From contig NZ_KV804733.1 in the NCBI RefSeq assembly GCF_001811425.1, positions 10,600 through 74,599 on the forward strand: DNA of 64,000 nucleotides, given 5' to 3'. Both the position numbers and the translations under genes were made by a program. Shown piece after piece: positions 35,236 to 44,175 of the stretch (position 1 is its first letter; each line of letters begins with the position of its first letter). A model generated the notes under the pieces. The model saw only the letters and a list, made by a program, of their open reading frames with translations, did no database searches and was not told the origin of the DNA. This DNA comes from Peptoniphilus_A sp001811425 (GTDB taxonomy: Bacteria; Bacillota; Clostridia; Tissierellales; Peptoniphilaceae).

Positions 35236-37005
35236 ATGACTCAATATTCACTTGCTTCATATTTCCAAAATATGAAGACAATTGGAAAGCCTTTAAGAGA
35301 AGTTGATGAAGAAAACTTCAATCAATTAAGAGAAATTGAAGAAGAAATTAGAGTTTTTGCTGAAAAAGCTCTAGCTGCTGGTAAACCAGATGAAAAAGTA
35401 AATGAACGTGGAGAAATGACAGCACTTCAAAGAATTGCTGAACTTATCGACGAAGGAACTTGGTGCCCACTTAACACAATTTACAATCCTGGCGATAATG
35501 ACCATGGTACAACTGGTGTTGTTAAGGGACTTGCAAAAGTTGACGACAGATGGGTTTACATTGTTGCATCTGACAACAAAAAACTTGCAGGTGCATGGAT
35601 TGCTGGACAAGCTGATGACCTTCTAAGAGCATCAGATACAGCTGAAAGACTTAGAATTCCACTAGTTTATATATTAAATTGTTCAGGTGTTAAACTTGAC
35701 GAACAAGAAAAAGTTTATCCAAATAGACGTGGAGGCGGTACTCCATTCTACAGAAACTCAAGACTTAACCAATGTGGAGTTCCTGTAATAGTTGGTATAT
35801 ACGGTACTAACCCAGCTGGTGGTGGATACCACTCAATTTCACCTACACTTATAGTTGCTCATAAGGATGCAAACATGGCTGTTGGTGGAGCTGGAATCCT
35901 TGGCGGTATGAATCCTAAGGGATATATCGACGAAGAAGGAGCTAACCAAATTGCAGACCAAGCTGCACACGCTAAGAAAACTACTCCTCCAGGAGCAGTT
36001 GGCGTTCACTTCGCACAAACTGGTTTCATGAGAGAAGTTTATGTTGAAGAAGAAGGAGTACTTGAAGGAATTAGAAAATATCTTTCAATGCTTCCAAAAT
36101 TCCAAAGAGAATTCTTTAGAGTTGATGATCCAAAGAATCCACTATTCGACCCTAACGACATGTATTCACTTATTCCACTTAACGGCAAAAAGGCTTACGA
36201 TATATATGATGTAATCGCTAGACTTTTTGACGGTTCTGAATTTATGGAATACAAAAAGGGATATGGTAGAGAAATGGTAACTGGACTTGCAAAAGTTAAT
36301 GGACTTCTAGTTGGTGTTGTAGCTAACGTTCAAGGTCTATTTATGGGCTATCCAGAATACTACAATGATCCAAAACACATCTCTATTGGTGGAAAACTTT
36401 ATAGACAAGGTCTAATTAAGATGAATGAATTTGTTACACTTTGTGCTAGAGACAGACTTCCTATTATCTGGCTACAAGATACAACAGGTATCGATGTAGG
36501 TGACGATGCAGAAAGAGCTGAACTACTAGGACTTGGTCAATCACTAATTTATTCAATCCAAAACTCTGACCTTCCACAAATGGAAATTACAATGAGAAAG
36601 GGAACTGCAGCAGCTCACTATGTACTTGGTGGACCACAAGGAAACGACACTAATGCCTTTTCACTTGGTTCTGCAGCAACTGAAATCAACGTAATGAATG
36701 GAGAAACTGCTGCTACTGCAATGTACTCAAGAAGACTTGCTAAAGATAAAAAGGCAGGAAAAGATCTTCAACCTACAATTGACAAGATGAACGACTTGAT
36801 TCAAGATTACAATGATAAATCAAGACCATTCTCTTGTGCAAAATATGGTCTAGTAGATGAAGTAGTAAACATGAACCTATGGAGAAATTATATTATTGCC
36901 TTTACTGAAAGTGCATACCAAGACCCAGCTTCAATTTGTCCAGTTCATCAAATGCTTACTCCAAGAATTATCAGAGACTACGACAGAATAAATAATATTA
37001 AATAA
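35236..37005 (+). CDS. gcdA: glutaconyl-CoA decarboxylase alpha subunit (carboxyltransferase)
   Basis: A 589-residue carboxyltransferase with tandem crotonase-like domains. It moves the carboxyl group of glutaconyl-CoA to biotin on GcdC, leaving crotonyl-CoA. Visible features are RRGGGTPFYRNSRLNQ, the glycine-rich GTNPAGGGYHSISPT oxyanion region near 190, and LGGPQGNDTNAFSLGSAATEI in the second half. Length matches GcdA (587 aa in A. fermentans). It is soluble and should dock on GcdB/GcdD. Last gene before a strong terminator. Confidence 0.96.
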   Translation: MTQYSLASYFQNMKTIGKPLREVDEENFNQLREIEEEIRVFAEKALAAGKPDEKVNERGEMTALQRIAELIDEGTWCPLNTIYNPGDNDHGTTGVVKGLAKVDDRWVYIVASDNKKLAGAWIAGQADDLLRASDTAERLRIPLVYILNCSGVKLDEQEKVYPNRRGGGTPFYRNSRLNQCGVPVIVGIYGTNPAGGGYHSISPTLIVAHKDANMAVGGAGILGGMNPKGYIDEEGANQIADQAAHAKKTTPPGAVGVHFAQTGFMREVYVEEEGVLEGIRKYLSMLPKFQREFFRVDDPKNPLFDPNDMYSLIPLNGKKAYDIYDVIARLFDGSEFMEYKKGYGREMVTGLAKVNGLLVGVVANVQGLFMGYPEYYNDPKHISIGGKLYRQGLIKMNEFVTLCARDRLPIIWLQDTTGIDVGDDAERAELLGLGQSLIYSIQNSDLPQMEITMRKGTAAAHYVLGGPQGNDTNAFSLGSAATEINVMNGETAATAMYSRRLAKDKKAGKDLQPTIDKMNDLIQDYNDKSRPFSCAKYGLVDEVVNMNLWRNYIIAFTESAYQDPASICPVHQMLTPRIIRDYDRINNIK

Positions 37006-37023
37006 TATAAAATATGACAACTT

Positions 37024-37059
37024 ATTGGATAATCTTAAAAAGGATTATCCAATATTTTT
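37024..37059 (+). terminator. terminator after gcdA
   Basis: Perfect 11-bp stem ATTGGATAATC (37024-37034) with GATTATCCAAT (37043-37053), followed by ATTTTTG. Confidence 0.9.
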
Positions 37060-37171
37060 GTATATTCCTTATTTACTTACTATAAGTAAAATATACTTTT
37101 TAAAAGCAATAAATAGTAAATCATAAAAGCTCTAAAACCCTTGTAATTTCAAGTATCTTGGCTTGTGATTT

Positions 37172-37200
37172 TTGACAAAGATACATAAGTATAGTAGAAT
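37172..37200 (+). promoter_or_regulatory. promoter of the hgdCAB operon
   Basis: Consensus TTGACA (37172-37177), 17-bp spacer, TAGAAT (37195-37200). It lets the dehydratase be expressed independently of gcd/gct. Confidence 0.75.
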
Positions 37201-37243
37201 TAAGAAGAGTAAGATATTAATTTTAAACCAAAGAGGAGATTGT

Positions 37244-38065
37244 ATGGCAGAAGCTATTTATACAATGGGAGTTGATATTGGTTCAACTGCCTCAAAGAGT
37301 ATTATTTTAAAGGATGGCAAAGAAATTATTTCAACTTCTGTTATTGATGTTGGAGCAGGAACTAGCGGTCCATCAAGAACAATTAGTGAGACTCTAAAAA
37401 ATGCCAACATGACAAGGGAAGACATTTCCTATGTTATGGCTACTGGCTATGGTAGGGCAGCTCTTGAAGAAGCTGACTTCCAAATGTCTGAACTTTCTTG
37501 TCACGCTAAGGGAGCTTACTTCTTATTCCCAAATGTTCGCACAATTATTGATATAGGCGGACAAGATGCCAAGGCTCTTAAAATTGGAGACAATGGTATG
37601 CTTGAAAACTTTGTTATGAATGATAAGTGTGCTGCAGGTACAGGAAGATTCTTAGATGTAATCGCAAAAGTTCTTGAAGTTGATGTTTCTAAGCTTGAAG
37701 ACTTAGATAAATTATCTACAAAAGATGTAAGTATTTCGTCTACTTGCACAGTTTTTGCTGAATCAGAAGTTATTTCACAACTGGCAAGTGGATCGAAGAT
37801 TGAAGATATAGTTAAGGGGATTCACGACTCCATAGCTGCAAGAGTTGGTTCTCTTGCCAAGAGAGTTGGACTTAATGATGATGTTGTATTTACTGGTGGC
37901 GTTGCTCTTAATAAGGGCATGGTTAGAGCTCTCGAAGAAAACACTGGACATAAAATACACACTTCACCACTATGTCAACTAAATGGTGCCCTAGGAGCTG
38001 CACTATTTGGTTATCAAAAATGTAAATTGGAAAAGTTAAAAGCTAATAAAAAAGCTAATGCATAA
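37244..38065 (+). CDS. hgdC: (R)-2-hydroxyglutaryl-CoA dehydratase activator (archerase)
   Basis: A homodimeric ASKHA-fold ATPase that injects a high-energy electron into the dehydratase at the cost of ATP. The N-terminal phosphate loop is MGVDIGSTASKSII and the second IDIGGQDAKALK. The cluster cysteines appear as Cys129 (NDKCAAGTGRFLD) and Cys168 (SSTCTVFAESEV), two positions from Cys127/Cys166 of A. fermentans HgdC; the single [4Fe-4S] bridges the dimer. The start at 37244 has an AGAGGAG site; the longer frame from 37172 begins within the promoter. 273 aa. Confidence 0.95.
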   Translation: MAEAIYTMGVDIGSTASKSIILKDGKEIISTSVIDVGAGTSGPSRTISETLKNANMTREDISYVMATGYGRAALEEADFQMSELSCHAKGAYFLFPNVRTIIDIGGQDAKALKIGDNGMLENFVMNDKCAAGTGRFLDVIAKVLEVDVSKLEDLDKLSTKDVSISSTCTVFAESEVISQLASGSKIEDIVKGIHDSIAARVGSLAKRVGLNDDVVFTGGVALNKGMVRALEENTGHKIHTSPLCQLNGALGAALFGYQKCKLEKLKANKKANA

Positions 38066-38085
38066 TTTATTTTAGGAGGTAAACT

Positions 38086-39405
38086 ATGGCTGAAATTCAA
38101 AAAATACCTGGTAAAAAACCAAGACCAATCGAAGGACATATTCCTGCTGCTCAAGCTCTAAGAAATGTAGTAGATAGAGTTTACGGTGCAGCATGGGATG
38201 CAAAGAAAAGAGGAGAACTAGTTGGATGGTCATCATCTAAATTTCCTATTGAACTTGCAAAGGCATTTGGACTACACGCTGTATATCCAGAAAACCACGC
38301 AGCTACAACTGCAGCTAAAAAAGACGGTTTAAGACTTTGTCAAACAGCTGAAGATATGGGATATGATAACGACATTTGTGGTTACGCAAGAATTTCTCTT
38401 GCTTACGCAGCTGGAGAACCAACTGACTCAAGAAAGATGCCACAACCAGACTTTGTTCTTTGCTGTAACAACATCTGTAACATGATGACTAAATGGTACG
38501 AAAACATTGCAAGAATGCATGACATTCCAATGATCATGATTGACATTCCTTTCCAAAACACTGTTGATGTACCTGAAGAAAAAGTTGATTACTTAATGGG
38601 ACAATTCGAATATGCTATTCACCAACTTGAAAAATTAACTGGCAAGAAATTTGATGAAAAGAAATTCGAAGAAGCTTGTCAAATTGCAAACAGAACTGCT
38701 GCTGCATGGCTTAAAGCTTGTTCTTACATGGCTTATGAACCATCTCCACTTTCTGGATTTGACCTATTCAACCACATGGCAGACATCGTTGCTGCAAGAT
38801 GTGAAATTGACGCAGCTGAAGGTTTTGAACTTCTAGCAGCTGAATATGAACAATCAGTTAGAGAAGGAACTTCTACTTGGGAATATCCAGAAGAACACAG
38901 AATTCTATTTGAAGGTATTCCTTGCTGGCCAGGACTAAGACACTTGTTTGAACCACTAAAACAAAATGGCGTTAACGTAACTGCTGTTGTTTACGCACCA
39001 GCCTTTGGTTTCCAATATACAACTGTAAGAGAAATGGCTGCAGCTTACTGTAAGGCACCTTGTTCAGTATGTATCGAAGACGGCGTTGAATGGAGAGAAA
39101 CAATGGCTAAAGAAAACGGAGTTTCTGGAGCACTTGTTAACTACAACAGATCATGTAAACCATGGTCAGGAGCAATGCCTGAAATCGAAAGAAGATGGAG
39201 AGAAGACCTTGACATTCCAGTAGTTCACTTTGACGGTGACCAAGCTGATGAAAGAAACTTCTCACAAGAACAATATAAGACTAGAGTTCAAGGTTTAGTA
39301 GAAATTATGAATGAAAGAAAAGCAGACAGAATCGCTAAGGGCGAAGAAATCTACACTAATTTCGAAAACACTAAAGAAACTGACTGGTCTAAGACTACAA
39401 TTTAA
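38086..39405 (+). CDS. hgdA: (R)-2-hydroxyglutaryl-CoA dehydratase alpha subunit
   Basis: Large subunit of the radical dehydratase that removes water from (R)-2-hydroxyglutaryl-CoA to give glutaconyl-CoA. It belongs to the HgdB/FldB/HadB dehydratase superfamily. Cysteine-rich parts such as LCCNNICNMMTKWYE near residue 125 and FHNRSCKP-like YNRSCKPWSGAMPE near 350 fit cluster and substrate binding. At 439 aa it is somewhat shorter than the 477-residue A. fermentans subunit. Substrate assignment rests on the adjoining gct and gcd genes. AGGAGG precedes the ATG. Confidence 0.93.
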   Translation: MAEIQKIPGKKPRPIEGHIPAAQALRNVVDRVYGAAWDAKKRGELVGWSSSKFPIELAKAFGLHAVYPENHAATTAAKKDGLRLCQTAEDMGYDNDICGYARISLAYAAGEPTDSRKMPQPDFVLCCNNICNMMTKWYENIARMHDIPMIMIDIPFQNTVDVPEEKVDYLMGQFEYAIHQLEKLTGKKFDEKKFEEACQIANRTAAAWLKACSYMAYEPSPLSGFDLFNHMADIVAARCEIDAAEGFELLAAEYEQSVREGTSTWEYPEEHRILFEGIPCWPGLRHLFEPLKQNGVNVTAVVYAPAFGFQYTTVREMAAAYCKAPCSVCIEDGVEWRETMAKENGVSGALVNYNRSCKPWSGAMPEIERRWREDLDIPVVHFDGDQADERNFSQEQYKTRVQGLVEIMNERKADRIAKGEEIYTNFENTKETDWSKTTI

Positions 39406-39417
39406 TAGAGGTGCAAA

Positions 39418-40566
39418 ATGACTGATATAAAAGAATTATTAAAAGAATTTAAACATATAGCAGAAAATGGAAGAGAACAAATTGACAAATATCTTGCTGA
39501 AGGCAAAAAAGTTGTCGGTGTATTCCCTTACTATGCACCTGAAGAAATAATATATGCAGGTGGACTTGTTCCTTACGGAGTATGGGGCGGACAAGGACCT
39601 ATTGACAAGGCAAAAGAATATTTCCCAACATTCTACTATTCACTAGCACTAAGATGTTTGGAAATGGGTCTTGACGGATCTCTTGACGGACTTAGCGCAT
39701 CAATGGTAACTACTCTTGATGACACACTAAGACCATTCTCTCAAAACTATAAAGTTTCTGTTGGTAGAAAAATTCCTATGGTATTTTTAAACCACGCACA
39801 ACATAGAAAAGAAGATTTTGGTAAAACTTACAATGCAAAAATCTTTAAACAAGCTGCTGAAAGATTAGAAGAAGTTTGTGATGTTAAAATCACTGACGAA
39901 AACCTAAAGAAAGCTTTCGAAGTTTACAACGAAAACAGAGCTCTTAAGAGAGAATTTGTTAAATTATGTGGAGATTATTCAAAGACAATTAAAGCATCTG
40001 ATAGATGTAATGTACTAAAGGCTTCTTTCCACATGCTTAAAGACGAACACAACAAGATGCTTAAAGAATTAATCGAAGCATTAAAGGCAATGCCAAAAGA
40101 AGAATGCACAGGACCAAGAGTTGTAACATCTGGTATCATAACTGACAACCCAGCACTTCTTGAAGTTCTTGACAACTTTAACATTTGCGTAGTAGCAGAT
40201 GACGTTGCAAGTGAATCAAGAGGATTTAAAGTTGATGTAGATACATCAATCGAAGATCCATACATGGCTCTAGCTGATCAATTCGCAAGAATGGACGAAG
40301 ACCCAATTCTTTACGATCCAGATATTTGGAAGAGACCAAAATATGTTGTTGACCTAGCACTTGATAACGATGCTGACGGATGTCTATTATTCATGATGAC
40401 ATTTAACGACACAGAAGAAATGGAATATCCATCACTAAAGAAAGCTTACGAAAAAGCTGGCATTCCACTAATTAAGATGGGTTATGACCAACAAATGACT
40501 GACTTCGGTCAAGTTAAAACTCAACTTGAAACATTTAACGAAATGGTTCAACTTAATAGAATGTAA
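39418..40566 (+). CDS. hgdB: (R)-2-hydroxyglutaryl-CoA dehydratase beta subunit
   Basis: Second dehydratase subunit, 382 aa, of the same fold as HgdA. Notable segments are GVFPYYAPEEIIYAGGLVPY near residue 34, YYSLALRCLEMGLDG near 70 and VADDVASESRGFKVDVD near 260. It ends with KMGYDQQMTDFGQVKTQLETF, the usual C terminus of this family. Twelve bases separate it from hgdA. The order hgdC-hgdA-hgdB is as in Acidaminococcus. A terminator follows. Confidence 0.93.
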   Translation: MTDIKELLKEFKHIAENGREQIDKYLAEGKKVVGVFPYYAPEEIIYAGGLVPYGVWGGQGPIDKAKEYFPTFYYSLALRCLEMGLDGSLDGLSASMVTTLDDTLRPFSQNYKVSVGRKIPMVFLNHAQHRKEDFGKTYNAKIFKQAAERLEEVCDVKITDENLKKAFEVYNENRALKREFVKLCGDYSKTIKASDRCNVLKASFHMLKDEHNKMLKELIEALKAMPKEECTGPRVVTSGIITDNPALLEVLDNFNICVVADDVASESRGFKVDVDTSIEDPYMALADQFARMDEDPILYDPDIWKRPKYVVDLALDNDADGCLLFMMTFNDTEEMEYPSLKKAYEKAGIPLIKMGYDQQMTDFGQVKTQLETFNEMVQLNRM

Positions 40567-40586
40567 TAAATTTAAAAATAAATTTT

Positions 40587-40615
40587 AAGGCGCCTTATAA
40601 TGGGCGTCTTTTTTT
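40587..40615 (+). terminator. terminator after hgdB
   Basis: AAGGCGCC (40587-40594) pairs with GGGCGTCTT (40602-40610, one G-U) followed by TTTTTTG. Confidence 0.85.
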
Positions 40616-40696
40616 GTAGAATTCAAGAGTAAAGTCGCCTTTGTAAAAGGATGTCTATGTGATAGAATTAAATTAAATTAATTAAAGGAATAAGCT

Positions 40697-41746
40697 ATGG
40701 AGAAAATATCTACAAGAGATTACAATTTAGATTTAATAAAATTTTTTGCAATTATTGCAACTATTTCAATACATGTACTTGCCCCAGGAGCAAATTATGA
40801 AGTGGGCTCAAGTTCCTCAAAGTTTTTTATACTTGTAGGATCCTTTTTTAGATTTTGTGTGCCTGTTTTTTCAATGGCAAGCGGATATCTTCTCTACACC
40901 AGAGATGATATAAATACAAAAAAGATTTTAAGAGACATTTTTAAATTTCTCTTGTTTTTTATTCTTGCAGAATTTTTTTATAGATTTATTTCCTGCCTAT
41001 ACATTAAATATTACTATCACAGTCAAATAGATTTTATTGCCATGAAAAATGATTTAATGGAGGGAAACACTAAGACTCATCTCTACTACATTTTTATAAT
41101 AATTTTAATATATGTTTTTGCTCCAGTGGGAAATTTTTTAGTCAGAAGGGAAAATGGCGAGCTTAAATACTTATTAAAGGCTTGGATTTTTCTTGCCCTT
41201 AGCCTAGTATTTTTGGTAAACTTATTTGATTTAAAGGGTCTAAAAATTATAAAGTCCTATGAGTTAAGTGGTCATTATAATTATGTATTTTATGCACTGC
41301 TAGGCGCCTACTTTAAAAAATATAAGAAAGATTTAAGTCAAAAAAATATAATTTTTTACCTTGCAGCCTTTCTTCTTTCCTATATTTTACTTGTTCTTAC
41401 AATATTCATGACAAGTCATGAGGAAATAAATTTATTTACTTGGCACAGCAACAATATTTTAATATTTGGCTTGGCATTTGGAATTTTTGGGACGGGAATG
41501 AAGATAAATTTAAAAAATGAAAAGTTTAAAGCCTTTTTAAAATTAGTTTCCCAAAATATTTTTGTCATCTATTTAATTCATGTGGCTTTTTTAGATTTTC
41601 TTAGCATCCACAAATTGACCTACATTAACTTTCAGGGACCCGAAAAAGTTTTTATTGCACTGGGAGAAATTATTTTTATATTTATAATTTCACTTATGAC
41701 ATCAATAAGCTTAAGATTTATTAAAAATAAAATTTTTGCAAATTAA
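40697..41746 (+). CDS. acyltransferase family 3 membrane protein
   Basis: A 349-residue integral membrane protein with about ten hydrophobic segments. The N terminus YNLDLIKFFAIIATISIHVL contains the conserved His used by acyltransferase-3 (OafA/WecH-like) enzymes, and SMASGYLLY follows near residue 60. Members acylate cell-surface sugars or lipids. There are no glycosylation genes next to it, so the acceptor is unknown. Single gene, ending at a bidirectional terminator. Confidence 0.82.
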   Translation: MEKISTRDYNLDLIKFFAIIATISIHVLAPGANYEVGSSSSKFFILVGSFFRFCVPVFSMASGYLLYTRDDINTKKILRDIFKFLLFFILAEFFYRFISCLYIKYYYHSQIDFIAMKNDLMEGNTKTHLYYIFIIILIYVFAPVGNFLVRRENGELKYLLKAWIFLALSLVFLVNLFDLKGLKIIKSYELSGHYNYVFYALLGAYFKKYKKDLSQKNIIFYLAAFLLSYILLVLTIFMTSHEEINLFTWHSNNILIFGLAFGIFGTGMKINLKNEKFKAFLKLVSQNIFVIYLIHVAFLDFLSIHKLTYINFQGPEKVFIALGEIIFIFIISLMTSISLRFIKNKIFAN

Positions 41747-41748
41747 AA

Positions 41749-41777
41749 AGACTGCTGCATCAAGCAACAGTCTTTTG
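41749..41777. terminator. bidirectional terminator
   Basis: AGACTGCTGC (41749-41758) and GCAACAGTCT (41764-41773) pair with a single mismatch, with A-run and T-run on either side, between convergent genes. Confidence 0.82.
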
Positions 41778-41788
41778 TCATTTTCTTA

Positions 41789-42382
41789 TTAGTCTCTCTT
41801 TACAAGGACATTTTCTTCAAATGCTCTTTCGTCAAATTTTTTTATTCCAGCTGGTACATGAGCTTCAGTGATATTATTTTTTCTGAAAGCATACATGTCA
41901 ATTTCTTCAATATTTTCTGGTAATTTAATTTCTGTAAGTTTGTTTTTATAGAAAGCACTTACTCCAATAAATTTAACTGTTTCAGGAATTTCAATTTCGC
42001 CAATTTCATTTAATGAGAAAGCATTGTCGCCAATGTATTCTAATTCTTCAGGCATTTTAACATCAGTTAATTTGTTTCTGTAGAATGCGTAAGCATCTAA
42101 TTTTTTTACTGAATCAGGAATTTCAACTTCAGTTAAGTTGTTAACGCCAAAAGCTTCGTACCTAATTTCTTCAACAGTTTCAGGAATTACAACTGAGTTA
42201 AGTTTTCTTCTGAAAAAGCATTGTTCTCCAATTACTCTTATTTTAGTTCCGTCTGGACCTTCAGCAGGCACTACCATATCAAATAATTCTTCATTTTTGA
42301 TTTTGTCTTTGCCCTTTCTTGTCATTCCCTTTAGCACATTGCCATCAAATATAAAATCGTCAAACTCCCAAGGTTTTTCCAT
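41789..42382 (-). CDS. BspA-type leucine-rich repeat protein without signal peptide
   Basis: A 197-residue protein built from about six 23-residue repeats of the type ...AFYRNKLTDVKMPEELEYIGDN..., the LRR_5/BspA pattern with alternating IPETVEEI and AF(Y/G)xNxL blocks. Relatives are usually long secreted surface proteins. This one is short and starts at MEKPWEFDDFIFDG without signal sequence or membrane helix, so it appears intracellular. A GGGGGAGG site lies 11 bases before the ATG. Role unknown; protein-protein interaction is likely. Confidence 0.82.
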   Translation of the reverse strand: MEKPWEFDDFIFDGNVLKGMTRKGKDKIKNEELFDMVVPAEGPDGTKIRVIGEQCFFRRKLNSVVIPETVEEIRYEAFGVNNLTEVEIPDSVKKLDAYAFYRNKLTDVKMPEELEYIGDNAFSLNEIGEIEIPETVKFIGVSAFYKNKLTEIKLPENIEEIDMYAFRKNNITEAHVPAGIKKFDERAFEENVLVKRD

Positions 42383-42673
42383 AATATGTATGTCCTCCCC
42401 CTACATAAATTTTTTCTTACTTATATTATAACATAGTAGCTGAGATTAATAAAGGAAGGTTGTAAAATAGAGAAAGGATGAACACTTTTTTTAAATAAAA
42501 AGAACTTTGTTACTAAAAGTTTGATTTAAGAAAAATATGTTACGAAATATAAATAATAAATACTTTAATTGGGTATTATTATAATAGGAAAATATTTTAG
42601 AACAAAAATAGGTAACAAGTAAGTAATAATTTTGTAAAATTTAAATTATTTTACAGGAAAAGGTAGTCATTAT
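42383..42673. other. AT-rich intergenic region with a 23-bp palindrome
   Basis: No ORF or RNA gene is seen. The notable elements are several GTTAC/GTAAC heptamer-like motifs (42508 onward) and an inverted repeat at 42633-42655. Confidence 0.6.
42633..42655. promoter_or_regulatory. palindromic operator candidate upstream of the phasin-like gene
   Basis: TGTAAAAT (42633-42640), seven bases, ATTTTACA (42648-42655): perfect 8-bp arms. It lies 18 bp upstream of the -35 box. No T-run follows, so it is not a terminator. Regulator unknown. Confidence 0.5.
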
Positions 42674-42702
42674 TTGACTTGGAGGACCTTTGTCGTTATA
42701 AT
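42674..42702 (+). promoter_or_regulatory. promoter of the phasin-like gene
   Basis: TTGACT (42674-42679), 17-bp spacer, perfect TATAAT (42697-42702). Confidence 0.72.
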
Positions 42703-42762
42703 CTAGTAAAGCAAAATATTGAAGACAAATTTTAGTGGAAAGGTATTAAGAGGAGGAAAAAA

Positions 42763-43983
42763 ATGGAAAATAAAAACTTTTTTGAAGATATGATGGAAAT
42801 GCAAAAAAATATTTTTGAAAATCAAAAGGAAGCTTATAGTAAATTTATGGAATCTTTTAAGTTTGGAGATTTCAATCCCTTTGCTGGAAATATGTTTGTA
42901 AACAACTTTAAAAACCCAATGGACTTTTTCAAGAACTACAGAGAAATCAATGAAAATTTTGAAAATAATTTTAAAGATTTCTTCGCACAAGTTCCTGGCT
43001 ACAAGGAATCTTTGGATTCTTACAACAAAAACATGGAATTTTTGAACAAACTTTACCTTGCTTATGGCGATTTTTATAAGGACTTAGATCTTGTTTCAGC
43101 TCAAAACAAATTAATTGAGTTATTTGAAATTTATAGCGACGAGTTAGTTGAAATGTCTAAAAAATATTTCTACAAGAGAATTCCAGATAGCTATTACAGA
43201 GTTCTTGAAAACTTTAATTTAGAAAAATTTATAAGACCTGCCATAGAAAATTCAAAGAAGTCTATTGATTTTTATGAAAAAGCAATTCAAAATAGACCAG
43301 AATTATTAGTTGCAGATGTAAAAGAATTTTACCAAGGAATTTTGGACAAGATTTTTGAAATGCCAACTATTGGTGTAAGTCCAGAAGATAAGGAAAAAAC
43401 AAGGAGAGAACTACAAAATTATCTTGACCTTGAACTTAAGCTTTTAGATTTCAATTTATTCCTTGAAAAGAAAAATCAAGAAACAGCTTTAAAGGCTCAA
43501 AGAGATTATATCAATGGTCTTGAGTCTGAAGCTTCACTAGAAGATTTCGCAGATTTCTTCAAATTCTACATGAGTAATTTTGAGAAAGCTTACAAAGAAC
43601 TTGTAAACTCTGATGAATACAAGGAAAAGGCTCAAGAAGTTTTAGATGTTGTTGAAAAGAATAAAGAATCTTACATGGAAAAAATTGCAGAAAGATTAAA
43701 AGATTTTCCAATTGCAACTGCTAGCGATGCAGAAAAATTCATGGGCGAAGTTGAAGGACTTACTAAGGGACTTGACGATGCAAAGAAAGCTAAAACAAGC
43801 CTTGATAGAAAAGTTAACAAGATAAAGAACGATTCTGAAAAAGAAATTAAGGCTCTTAAGGAAGAAGTTGCAAAACTAAAAGAAGAAAATGCAAAAGCTG
43901 AAGTTGATGCAGCTCTTAAGAAAGAAATTGAAGAAATGAAGAAAGAACTTGCTGCTTTAAAGGCACAAGTTAAGGTAAAATAA
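42763..43983 (+). CDS. phasin/PhaE-like helical protein with C-terminal coiled coil
   Basis: A 406-residue, very charged, almost purely helical protein. Residues 1-60 are rich in Phe/Asn/Met (QKNIFENQKEAYSKFMESF), like phasins that coat granules. The middle (residues 80-290) has the layout of class III PHA synthase subunit PhaE. Residues 335-400 form a Glu/Lys heptad coiled coil (EIKALKEEVAKLKEENAKAE). No signal peptide or membrane helix. No PhaC synthase, thiolase or reductase is adjacent, so a granule role is unproven; a scaffold is possible. It has a strong own promoter, AGGAGG site and terminator, suggesting abundant expression. Confidence 0.6.
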   Translation: MENKNFFEDMMEMQKNIFENQKEAYSKFMESFKFGDFNPFAGNMFVNNFKNPMDFFKNYREINENFENNFKDFFAQVPGYKESLDSYNKNMEFLNKLYLAYGDFYKDLDLVSAQNKLIELFEIYSDELVEMSKKYFYKRIPDSYYRVLENFNLEKFIRPAIENSKKSIDFYEKAIQNRPELLVADVKEFYQGILDKIFEMPTIGVSPEDKEKTRRELQNYLDLELKLLDFNLFLEKKNQETALKAQRDYINGLESEASLEDFADFFKFYMSNFEKAYKELVNSDEYKEKAQEVLDVVEKNKESYMEKIAERLKDFPIATASDAEKFMGEVEGLTKGLDDAKKAKTSLDRKVNKIKNDSEKEIKALKEEVAKLKEENAKAEVDAALKKEIEEMKKELAALKAQVKVK

Positions 43984-44008
43984 AACATAAGAATCTTCTC
44001 CTAAAAAG

Positions 44009-44038
44009 GTCTGTGGGTTTTCCTGCAGACTTTTTTTT
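44009..44038 (+). terminator. terminator after the phasin-like gene
   Basis: GTCTGTGGG (44009-44017) pairs with CCTGCAGAC (44022-44030) with one G-U and one weak pair, then eight T. Confidence 0.82.
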
Positions 44039-44175
44039 ATGCCTTAAATTATTTTTGTCGACAATTTAAATTGTAAGGATAAAAATTTATGCCCACTATA
44101 ATTTATTGATAAACGATAAATAATTATTGTAATTCATTAAATAAAGTGATATACTTCTAGCAAAGGGAGGTTATT

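Noticed and set aside
37172..37243. 24-residue N-terminal extension of HgdC
   Set aside because: It begins inside the TTGACA box of the promoter, and a better ribosome site precedes the ATG at 37244.
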